14,176 bases of DNA from Clostridia bacterium (GTDB taxonomy: Bacteria; Bacillota; Clostridia; Christensenellales; UBA1242): positions 1 through 14,176 of the forward strand of contig JAFSXW010000059.1 of assembly GCA_017443885.1 (NCBI GenBank), read 5' to 3'. This document shows positions 1 to 5,135 of the stretch, piece after piece. A program made the translations under genes and the position numbers. Positions within the stretch are counted from its first letter, which is position 1, and each line of letters starts with the position of its first letter. The notes beneath the pieces are model-generated. The model was not told the DNA's origin, did not search any database, and saw only the letters and a list, made by a program, of their open reading frames with translations.

Positions 1-437
1 TCTTTCGTTTTTTCCAATAAAGTTTCCACAAAATAATCATAATCTTCCTCGGTATGAAATCCCATTGACTCAATCCATGCGCCCTTGTCTTTGAATAAAT
101 ACATTATTTTATCATTGGAATAAATTAATTCAATTTCACTAAGCGATGACACAATAATTGGTTTTTCTTTGCAGTGACACTTATAGTGATAAAGCCCTGG
201 TATTAATCCCTTCATCATAGCATCTATAAGTTTTATATTGCTGTAATCAAACGATTCCGGTTTTTTGCCTTTTTCTTTCTTAAACCAACAATGGTTTACA
301 GCAACACATTTTGTACAATGATTTTCCACTAATTCACTTAACACGCCTGTTCTATACTCAAAATCTTCAATAGTTACATTACTAAAAATATCAACTATTT
401 TCACCCAATTGCCTAATATTTTATCAAATATCCCCAT
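1..437 (-). CDS. Cys/His-rich protein of unknown function, C-terminal part cut off by window edge
   Basis: An open frame runs from an ATG at 437 to the window edge without a stop, giving 145 complete codons; the C-terminus lies outside. I do not recognise the family. Visible are two clusters of potential metal ligands: His40, Cys41, Cys44, His49 and Cys50, then His84, Cys87, His88 and Cys89 in the string HYKCHC. Their spacing would suit a zinc site or, less likely, an Fe-S cluster; this is inference. There is no signal peptide or membrane segment, so it is probably cytosolic. The second half (about residues 90-145) alternates beta-like and acidic helical stretches. A purine-rich AGGGGGGT lies 13 nt upstream of the start, which is rather far. 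It has its own promoter and a dyad in the leader, so it appears to be a separate unit from glnS. Confidence 0.72.
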   Translation of the reverse strand, partial: MGIFDKILGNWVKIVDIFSNVTIEDFEYRTGVLSELVENHCTKCVAVNHCWFKKEKGKKPESFDYSNIKLIDAMMKGLIPGLYHYKCHCKEKPIIVSSLSEIELIYSNDKIMYLFKDKGAWIESMGFHTEEDYDYFVETLLEKTK

Positions 438-466
438 AATTATATACCATACCCCCCTAAAAATGC

Positions 467-492
467 AAAGGTTAAAAATGTTTTTAGCCTTT
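467..492 (-). repeat. Near-perfect inverted repeat in the leader of the Cys/His-rich gene
   Basis: Two 12-nt arms, 467-478 and 481-492, pair with one non-Watson-Crick position (472/487) around a 2-nt centre (479-480). The dyad starts right after the predicted transcription start at about 493 and ends before the ribosome binding site at 451-458. It could be an operator or a 5' hairpin that stabilises the RNA. The 2-nt centre is tight for an RNA loop, so a DNA-level protein site is as likely. It is not followed by a T-run in the direction of transcription, so it does not look like a terminator. Confidence 0.45.
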
Positions 493-499
493 TTGTTTT

Positions 500-528
500 A
501 TTTTAACAATGGATTTTTGTATATTCAA
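500..528 (-). promoter_or_regulatory. Sigma-A-type promoter of the Cys/His-rich gene
   Basis: On the minus strand, TTGAAT (523-528) and TAAAAT (500-505) are separated by 17 nt. A TG one base upstream of the -10 makes it an extended -10. Transcription would start near 493, leaving a leader of about 55 nt that contains the dyad at 467-492. Confidence 0.5.
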
Positions 529-551
529 GTTTTACTGACATATTTTTAGCA

Positions 552-589
552 AAAGAAAAAAGCAACCAAATTTAGTTGCTTTTTTCTTT
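552..589 (-). terminator. Intrinsic terminator of glnS
   Basis: A perfect 15-bp stem (552-566 with 575-589) closes an 8-nt loop 22 nt after the glnS stop codon. Read on the minus strand, the core pairs GCAAC/GTTGC are followed by TTTTTTCTTTT. The A/T-rich flanks are symmetrical, so it should also work from the plus strand. Confidence 0.88.
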
Positions 590-610
590 ATGTTTTAGGC
601 ACACAAAGTT

Positions 611-2293
611 TTATCCTTTCACTTTAAAACTATCTTTTAAACCAATGGTAAAGTTAAAAATATAGTTATTTTCAGTGGTATCTTTATCTAGTGTGTAATA
701 GCCTTTTCGCATAAACTGAAATTTATCTTCAGTTTTTGCTTCTCTTAAAAAGTTTTCAGCAATTGCCGTTGATTCCTGCATAGAATTTGGTTCTAAAAGT
801 TCATCAATAGAAACACCATCAGCCAGCGCTTTGCTTGGCCACAAATATTCTGCTTTTGTTAAATTTTTAAAATTTCTAATTGTTATGTTAAAGCAATCGC
901 CTTCACAAACAAAATGAATTGTTCCTTTTGGTTTAAGACCACTTGTATCGTTTCCGCTTTTGCTTTCTTTAATGTATTCACATTCTAGGTGATCTATTTC
1001 GCCATTTTCTTTATATATGGCTTTATTGCATCTAATAATATAAGCACCTTTTAAGCGAACAATGCCATTTAAAGTTAGCCTGTTATATTTTGGTGGCGGA
1101 TTATCACTAAAATCTTCCTTTTCTATATATATAGTTTTCCCAAAACTTGCCTTATGAGCCCCACCATTTTCTATATTTGGATTGTTATCAATGCTAATTT
1201 CTTCATTTTCGCCTTCATAGTTTGTTATCACCACTTTAAGTGGATCAAGCACAACCATGGCTCGTGTAGCAATTTTATTAAGGTCATTTCTAATATGAAA
1301 TTCTAGCGCACTAAAAGGGATTGTGCTTTCACTAGGAACCACCCCAACGCTTTTAATAAAATCTTTAACGCCCTGAGCAGTGTATCCCCTTCTGCGCATA
1401 CCAACAATCGTTAAAAACCTTGGGTCGTCCCACCCCATCACTTTTTTGCTTTCAACAAGTTGCTTAAGATACCTTTTCCCTAAAAGCACATTTTCTAAAT
1501 TAAGCGTAGAAAATTCTCTTTGCTTTGGAGCAAAAGGCTTATTCCAACCTTTTTCAATAAACCACTCATAAAGTTCACGATGAACTCTAAAAGTTATATC
1601 GCAAAGGCTGTATGTTACACCTTCAAGGGCATCTTCCATTGGGTGCGCAAAATCATAAATTGGATAAATGCACCATTTGTCACCCGTTTTATAATGATGT
1701 TGCCTGCTTATTTTATACATAATAGGATCACGCATCAAAATATTAGGGTGCGCCATATCTATTTTTGCACGAAGCGTAAGGCTTCCGTCTGGAAACTCAC
1801 CATTTTTCATACGCCTAAAAAGGTCTAGGCTTTCTTTCCATGGCCTATCTCTATATGGGCTGTTAACTCCAGGGCTAGTTAGCGTTCCCTTCATTTTAAG
1901 TTGATCTTCTTGGCTAAGTTCATCAACATAAGCATACCCGTTTTTTATCATTTCTTCGGCAATTTCATAAATTTTATCAAAGTAAGCCTCGCTTGCAAAT
2001 ATCATCTTTTTAGGAGTGTAGCCAAGCCATGCAAGATCTGCCATATAACTATCTGCAAACTCACCTTGTTCGCGGCTTGGGTTTGTGTCGTCCATTCTTA
2101 AATATGTGTAGCCACCAAACTTTATTGCCGTTTCAAAATCGATAATCCACGCCTTGCAATGCCCAATATGCCAATAACCACTTGGCTCTGGTGGACATCT
2201 TGTGATAACCTCTTTGCTTCTGCCGTTTTTTAAATCTTCAAGAATTTCTTCTTCTATAAAATTAGAAGGCTCTATTTTATCTAAATCTATCAT
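611..2293 (-). CDS. glnS: Glutaminyl-tRNA synthetase (GlnRS)
   Basis: This 560-residue class I aminoacyl-tRNA synthetase attaches glutamine to tRNA-Gln in the cytosol. The length matches bacterial GlnRS (E. coli about 554). The Rossmann fold carries PPEPSGYWHIGH (HIGH at residues 42-45), followed by RMDDTNP (66-72), SPYRDR (145-150) and RAKIDM (175-180). YPIYDFAHPMEDALEGVTYSLC (from residue 210) is the stretch that separates GlnRS from archaeal-type GluRS. GWDDPR and RRRGYT follow at about 287-304, and the C-terminal half has the beta-barrel anticodon-binding fold with the terminal FNFTIGLKDSF. Oddities: the KMSKS loop reads LLGKR (270-274) instead of MSKRK-like, and the tRNA-contacting stretch has FRVHR where E. 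coli has FQDNR. The ATG is preceded by AAAGGGAAG at good spacing. It is monocistronic, between its own promoter and terminator. No T-box leader fits in the short upstream gap. Confidence 0.97.
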   Translation of the reverse strand: MIDLDKIEPSNFIEEEILEDLKNGRSKEVITRCPPEPSGYWHIGHCKAWIIDFETAIKFGGYTYLRMDDTNPSREQGEFADSYMADLAWLGYTPKKMIFASEAYFDKIYEIAEEMIKNGYAYVDELSQEDQLKMKGTLTSPGVNSPYRDRPWKESLDLFRRMKNGEFPDGSLTLRAKIDMAHPNILMRDPIMYKISRQHHYKTGDKWCIYPIYDFAHPMEDALEGVTYSLCDITFRVHRELYEWFIEKGWNKPFAPKQREFSTLNLENVLLGKRYLKQLVESKKVMGWDDPRFLTIVGMRRRGYTAQGVKDFIKSVGVVPSESTIPFSALEFHIRNDLNKIATRAMVVLDPLKVVITNYEGENEEISIDNNPNIENGGAHKASFGKTIYIEKEDFSDNPPPKYNRLTLNGIVRLKGAYIIRCNKAIYKENGEIDHLECEYIKESKSGNDTSGLKPKGTIHFVCEGDCFNITIRNFKNLTKAEYLWPSKALADGVSIDELLEPNSMQESTAIAENFLREAKTEDKFQFMRKGYYTLDKDTTENNYIFNFTIGLKDSFKVKG

Positions 2294-2315
2294 ATACTTT
2301 TCTTCCCTTTATGGC

Positions 2316-2356
2316 ATTATACCATAATATTATAGCAAATAAATAAAAATTTTCAA
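2316..2356 (-). promoter_or_regulatory. glnS promoter with two possible -10 boxes
   Basis: On the minus strand TTGAAA (2351-2356) and a perfect TATAAT (2329-2334) are spaced by 16 nt, giving a start near 2322 and a 5' leader of about 30 nt. A second TATAAT (2316-2321) has the extended form TGGTATAAT but only a poor -35. The first is the better candidate, because the second would start transcription almost inside the ribosome binding site. Confidence 0.68.
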
Positions 2357-2364
2357 CAAAAAAC

Positions 2365-2388
2365 AAAAAAATAACGGACCCGCCGTTA
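2365..2388 (-). terminator. Intrinsic terminator of the three-gene cassette
   Basis: On the minus strand TAACGG and CCGTTA (2383-2388 and 2372-2377) pair around a 5-nt loop and run directly into seven Ts (2365-2371). It lies 14 nt after the TAG at 2402-2404. That placement supports the idea that the coding region originally ended at that TAG and not at the upstream TGA. Confidence 0.85.
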
Positions 2389-2401
2389 CTTTTTATTAAA
2401 A

Positions 2402-2569
2402 CTATTCTCCTTTTTCTGGCTCGTTGGTATTGTCTTTTCCAAGATATTTTCTTAAATCAACCTCTTCAAACTCATAAACAGGACAATTCTCTTCCTTTGC
2501 CCAATCCAAATTTCCATAGCTACAATCGTTATAATATACCGTGTCTGTTGTATAAATTTTCCAATATGT
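2402..2569 (-). pseudogene. Orphaned C-terminal 55 codons beyond an in-frame TGA
   Basis: Directly after the TGA at 2570-2572 the same frame stays open for 55 codons, to a TAG at 2402-2404. The translated stretch begins TYWKIYTTDTVYYND, passes through NLDWAKEENCPVYEFEEVDL and ends in a polar tail NEPEKGE. This has the composition of a real protein: acidic, with aromatic residues placed as in a folded domain. The normal codon bias and the terminator just after the TAG agree. It has no start codon or ribosome binding site of its own, so it can only be made by readthrough. Most likely this is the C-terminal half of the gene at 2570-2773, disconnected by a point mutation or a sequencing error. 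Confidence 0.7.
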
Positions 2570-2773
2570 TCACTCAGTATATCCAACCCCGGTTCTCCAT
2601 GTTTGGCCCATTTTATCGAAGGCAGTTAACAGTGTTTTTGCCTTTTCTTCGGTGTCACAATGGATGCCAAGATATACACCTCGTTCTCCTTTCCAAAGTT
2701 CATAAAGAGTTCCTTCTCTTCCTTTGTTCCAAAACTCATCAAGAGTTATTTTGTATTCTTTCTTTTCTTCCAC
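2570..2773 (-). CDS. Small protein of unknown function, N-terminal 67 residues of a TGA-interrupted gene
   Basis: The start is GTG at 2773, supported by GGAGAG 7 nt upstream, and lies 26 nt after the preceding gene. Residues 1-67 read as a small soluble protein: LDEFWNKGREGTL, then GVYLGIHCDTEEKAKTLLTAF, a beta-strand plus helix unit, then QTWRTGVGYTE just before the TGA. From memory, this pattern (IHC-TEE-A--L then a Trp and a Gly-rich turn) resembles short hypothetical proteins common in Bacillota phages and mobile elements; that is an impression, not a match. With the continuation at 2402-2569 the product would be a plausible 123-residue protein (67 + 1 + 55). It is the last gene of the three-gene cassette. 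It may be non-functional as it stands. Confidence 0.6.
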   Translation of the reverse strand: MEEKKEYKITLDEFWNKGREGTLYELWKGERGVYLGIHCDTEEKAKTLLTAFDKMGQTWRTGVGYTE

Positions 2774-2799
2774 TGTTTTTCTCTCCGCTCTTTTTTAGG

Positions 2800-3306
2800 T
2801 TATTTTTCCAATTCGTCTAGTTGTTGGTTATCATTTGCGTTCTTTTCTTCTTGGATTTCTTTAAATGGAAATTTTTTGCCTGTTGTTACATATCTAACTC
2901 CACTATTATTAATAAACAATTTATCTTTCACAACATCATCTTCAACATAAATTAGTTCAACATTTTCAAAAGTGCCAGGTGCTTTATTTGATAGTAAAAA
3001 CACATATTTTCTGTCGCCCAATTTTTTTGTAAATGTTAAATTATGATTGTTTTTTATTGTGCATGCCTTAACGCTATAATTATTATAAGTTTTATCAAAA
3101 AACTCACACAGTAATCCTTTGCATGCAAGATTATCAATTGCATCTTGACTAAAATAATCTTTAACATTTGTTTCTGCTAAAAGTTTAGTTGGCATAATGT
3201 CTTCATAAACATCCCAGCACAATTCGGTTTGCCTTTTCTTTTGCCTTTCCTTTATATCTTTTTCAATTGCCCCTAATCTTATCTTTGCATAAAAGTTATC
3301 TTTCAT
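2800..3306 (-). CDS. Hypothetical soluble protein, second gene of an unknown cassette
   Basis: This is a 168-residue protein of a family I do not recognise. The N-terminus (about 8-28) is a highly charged helix rich in Lys, Glu and Arg, IEKDIKERQKKRQ. A middle part contains ETNVKDYFSQDAIDNLACK (about 45-63), then a probable beta-rich region with RKYVFLLSN and ENVELIYVEDDVV. The C-terminus is a polar Gln/Asn/Glu tail. Three Cys residues are scattered with no metal-site spacing. There is no signal peptide or membrane segment. The ATG is preceded by AAGGGGGAATAG, in which the ribosome binding site lies against the TAG stop of the upstream gene; only 3 nt separate the two genes, so they are translationally coupled. 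It shows weak pattern similarity to its upstream neighbour. Confidence 0.8.
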   Translation of the reverse strand: MKDNFYAKIRLGAIEKDIKERQKKRQTELCWDVYEDIMPTKLLAETNVKDYFSQDAIDNLACKGLLCEFFDKTYNNYSVKACTIKNNHNLTFTKKLGDRKYVFLLSNKAPGTFENVELIYVEDDVVKDKLFINNSGVRYVTTGKKFPFKEIQEEKNANDNQQLDELEK

Positions 3307-3309
3307 TTT

Positions 3310-3720
3310 CTATTCCCCCTTTTCAATTTCTTTTTTTATTATTCTATTCCCGTGTTCAATAATAGCTTCATCATTTGTAATAAATGCACTATCTGTTGAA
3401 GGCTCAAAGAAATTATCATTTCTAAAAACAGACACATTCGTAATATCTTTGTCTCCGTTATAATTTAAAACAACATACCCACCCTCAGAATAAAATGCAA
3501 GCCTACTGCACACAAGTTTTTCACTATTTTCTTCTAAATATGCTTCAAATTCAATGCCCTTTTGTGGAATTTGTGCATTTATAGCACTAACATCCCCAAG
3601 CGCAAGCAAGTTGTTAACATCATTAACTATAAATTGTGATAAAAAATCCTCAATATTTATTTTTTCTAAATGCTCAACTTTTAAGTATTTAGCAAGTTTA
3701 TTATAAAATAATGATGCCAT
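3310..3720 (-). CDS. Hypothetical soluble protein, first gene of an unknown cassette
   Basis: This 136-residue protein has no family I can name. It begins with an amphipathic helical part, MASLFYNKLAKYLKVEHLEK, followed by INIEDFLSQFIVNDVNNLLAL. It then shows an alternating beta-type region with GGYVVLNYNGDKDITNVSVF and ends in a charged helix, NRIIKKEIEKGE. There is a single Cys. No signal peptide, membrane segment or known catalytic motif is visible. The start is supported by GGGAG 7 nt upstream. It heads the cassette and is driven by the near-consensus promoter at 3752-3780, so it should be well expressed unless a repressor acts. Confidence 0.8.
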   Translation of the reverse strand: MASLFYNKLAKYLKVEHLEKINIEDFLSQFIVNDVNNLLALGDVSAINAQIPQKGIEFEAYLEENSEKLVCSRLAFYSEGGYVVLNYNGDKDITNVSVFRNDNFFEPSTDSAFITNDEAIIEHGNRIIKKEIEKGE

Positions 3721-3751
3721 AAAACTGCTCCCTTACCTTAGAATTTATCAA

Positions 3752-3780
3752 ATTTTAACACGGCCATTTCATCTTGTCAA
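3752..3780 (-). promoter_or_regulatory. Strong sigma-A-type promoter of the three-gene cassette
   Basis: On the minus strand a perfect TTGACA (3775-3780) and TAAAAT (3752-3757) have the ideal 17-nt spacing. Transcription would start near 3745, giving a leader of about 25 nt with GGGAG (3728-3732) as ribosome binding site. It lies between the terminator of the upstream unit and the first cassette gene, so the cassette is transcribed independently. Confidence 0.8.
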
Positions 3781-3802
3781 TACCCGCCCACAAAAAACAC
3801 AT

Positions 3803-3825
3803 AAAAAAACACCAAAATATGGTGT
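3803..3825 (-). terminator. Intrinsic terminator after the DUF1858 gene
   Basis: On the minus strand ACACCA (3820-3825) pairs with TGGTGT (3809-3814) around a 5-nt loop, and a run of Ts (3803-3809) follows. It ends the membrane protein-DUF1858 unit and insulates it from the promoter of the next cassette. Confidence 0.82.
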
Positions 3826-3878
3826 CTTTTGTAATTATCTATAATTTAACATCTGATTTACAAAAATAAAGTCCACAT

Positions 3879-4094
3879 TTATTTTTGAGCAAAATACTCG
3901 TTAAGTTTCTCAACAAGTAAATCAACATCAACGCCATGCACAAAGCAAGCTTCTTCTAGGCTTTCACCTCTGCTCATGGGGCAACCAAGGCAATGAAGCC
4001 CAAACCCTAAAAAAATTGGAACAACATTTTCATCTAATGCCAAAACTTGTTCTATTGTCATAGTTTTTTTAATTTTAATTGTTTTCTTTCTCAT
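3879..4094 (-). CDS. DUF1858 / hybrid-cluster-protein-associated redox disulfide domain protein
   Basis: This 71-residue single-domain protein matches the DUF1858 / TIGR03980 type by pattern. It has a basic N-terminus, then MTIEQVLALDENVVPIFLGF, the hallmark GLHCLGCPMSRGESLEEACFVHGVD with its Cys-x2-Cys pair at residues 35 and 38, and a C-terminal helix. The same domain forms the N-terminus of ScdA/YtfE-type iron-cluster repair proteins and is common next to hybrid cluster proteins in anaerobes. A redox or metal role is therefore likely but unproved, and no hybrid cluster protein is present here. The start lies 5 nt after the stop of the upstream membrane protein gene. GGAAG with about 8-nt spacing overlaps that stop, which suggests coupled translation. 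Met12 is a weaker alternative start, with no ribosome binding site. Confidence 0.88.
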   Translation of the reverse strand: MRKKTIKIKKTMTIEQVLALDENVVPIFLGFGLHCLGCPMSRGESLEEACFVHGVDVDLLVEKLNEYFAQK

Positions 4095-4099
4095 ACTCC

Positions 4100-5038
4100 T
4101 TACTTCCTTTTATTCTTTTTATATTCTGCCATTTTGCCCATAATTTCAGCGAGTTCATGATTTGTGCGTCTTTTTTGGCTATCGCTTAAATCTTTATGAA
4201 GCCTTGCCATAAGTTTTTCTGCCCTAGAAAGTGCACGCTCAAAATCAGCATCATTTTCTATTCTTCTTTCTGCCTCTTTTTCTTCTTCGCTTTTTTTAGG
4301 GCGCCCCCTGCCTCTCTTTTCATCTATATCCATATTATCTTCTTCCCCTTCATCTTCATCAAAATAAGAAATGCTTTCTGTTTTATGCGCAATTTCTTCA
4401 TAATTTTGTGAATCTTCATTTTTCAAACTCATTTCATATTTTTCATTTAATAGGTCAACAAGGTTATTAAATTTCTCAACAGCAAGCTTATAATAATAAT
4501 GCCTTATAGTTGAATAAATGTAAAATGTTATTCTATATAATAAATAAGCAATCATAGGCACAAGCAATGCTTCACTTATAGCCATGCCAGTAAGTTGAGT
4601 TTCAGTTGAAAGAATAGCAAAACTAAAAATAGCAAGAATAATAACCACTGTGTGAATAGCAGTGCTCATAAGAGATCTGTTTTGATTATAAAGTCCACCA
4701 TAAAGTGGTGTTTCAACGCAATAATCTTGCTTAAAACTATCACTAGGAAGTTTTCTTCCCTTAAATTCCCACATTTTAAAACTTCTAATAAACTCTTGTG
4801 GCATACGGCTCACCAGTTCATATAGCTTCGGGCTAAATTCGCCTGTTATACTATTTTCTTCAAAATATGCAATTAGTTTTTTAGAATTTCTAACAATTTT
4901 TAATTCAGTGCAAACCACAAGACTTAAAATCACCCATAAAACTAAAAGCACCAAAACAATTAACGAAGCAATAATCAAAACATCTTGGTTGATTAAACCA
5001 CTAACTAAATTAAATGCTGTTTTTAAATATTCAAACAT
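4100..5038 (-). CDS. Three-TM membrane protein with acidic/AT-hook cytoplasmic tail, unknown function
   Basis: This is a 312-residue protein of a family I do not recognise. Membrane segments are visible at about 19-43, 124-145 and 152-176. Positive residues after the first segment (KIVRNSKK) put the 80-residue loop in the cytoplasm, hence N-terminus out and C-terminus in. That topology, with a large first cytoplasmic loop and a short outside loop, resembles MotA/TolQ/ExbB-type proteins, but I see no supporting motif. The tail is unusual. After a helical part (about 180-210) comes an acidic run FDEDEGEED (226-234), then GRGRPKK (243-249), which fits the AT-hook core, then a charged probable coiled coil (250-312). 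The start has AGGAG at good spacing and its own promoter. It is followed after 5 nt by the DUF1858 gene. Confidence 0.85.
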   Translation of the reverse strand: MFEYLKTAFNLVSGLINQDVLIIASLIVLVLLVLWVILSLVVCTELKIVRNSKKLIAYFEENSITGEFSPKLYELVSRMPQEFIRSFKMWEFKGRKLPSDSFKQDYCVETPLYGGLYNQNRSLMSTAIHTVVIILAIFSFAILSTETQLTGMAISEALLVPMIAYLLYRITFYIYSTIRHYYYKLAVEKFNNLVDLLNEKYEMSLKNEDSQNYEEIAHKTESISYFDEDEGEEDNMDIDEKRGRGRPKKSEEEKEAERRIENDADFERALSRAEKLMARLHKDLSDSQKRRTNHELAEIMGKMAEYKKNKRK

Positions 5039-5060
5039 ATCTCGTTCTCCTATTAAAACT

Positions 5061-5088
5061 ATTTTATCATAAAAGGAGTTTTAATCAA
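5061..5088 (-). promoter_or_regulatory. Promoter of the membrane protein-DUF1858 unit
   Basis: On the minus strand TTGATT (5083-5088) and TAAAAT (5061-5066) are 16 nt apart. A TG one base before the -10 makes it extended. The start would be near 5054, directly before the AGGAG ribosome binding site, leaving a short leader of about 16 nt. Confidence 0.55.
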
Positions 5089-5098
5089 AATAAAATGC

Positions 5099-5122
5099 GC
5101 AAAAATATTTGCATTTTTTTGC
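5099..5122 (-). terminator. Possible weak terminator after addA
   Basis: On the minus strand GCAAAAA and TTTTTGC (5116-5122 and 5099-5105) pair around a 10-nt loop, followed by GCATTTTATTTT. The stem is A/T-rich and the T-run is broken, so termination is uncertain. It lies 14 nt after the addA stop and is the only candidate there. Confidence 0.35.
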
Positions 5123-5135
5123 ATAAAAAATCTTA

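Noticed and set aside
439..444. TATAAT on the minus strand just before the Cys/His-rich gene
   Set aside because: It would start transcription inside the coding region, after the ATG, so it cannot drive the full gene. The promoter at 500-528 fits better.
1380..2101. Several plus-strand open frames opposite glnS
   Set aside because: They lie antisense within a clear GlnRS gene, lack ribosome binding sites, and their translations look like complements of coding sequence.
2294..2401. T-box leader for glnS
   Set aside because: The promoter leaves only about 30 nt before the ATG, far too short for a T-box.
2570..2572. TGA read as Trp by genome-wide code change
   Set aside because: AddA, AddB and GlnRS together have over 2,700 codons with Trp encoded by TGG and no internal TGA. 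A recoding AT-rich genome would use TGA often.
2570..2572. TGA read as selenocysteine
   Set aside because: No stem-loop of bacterial SECIS type is apparent just downstream, and the surrounding residues match no selenoprotein motif I know.
2497..2950. Plus-strand frames rich in Phe, Leu and Ser opposite the cassette genes
   Set aside because: The composition is what the complement of Lys/Glu-rich coding gives. The minus strand has the ribosome binding sites, tight gene spacing, promoter and terminator.
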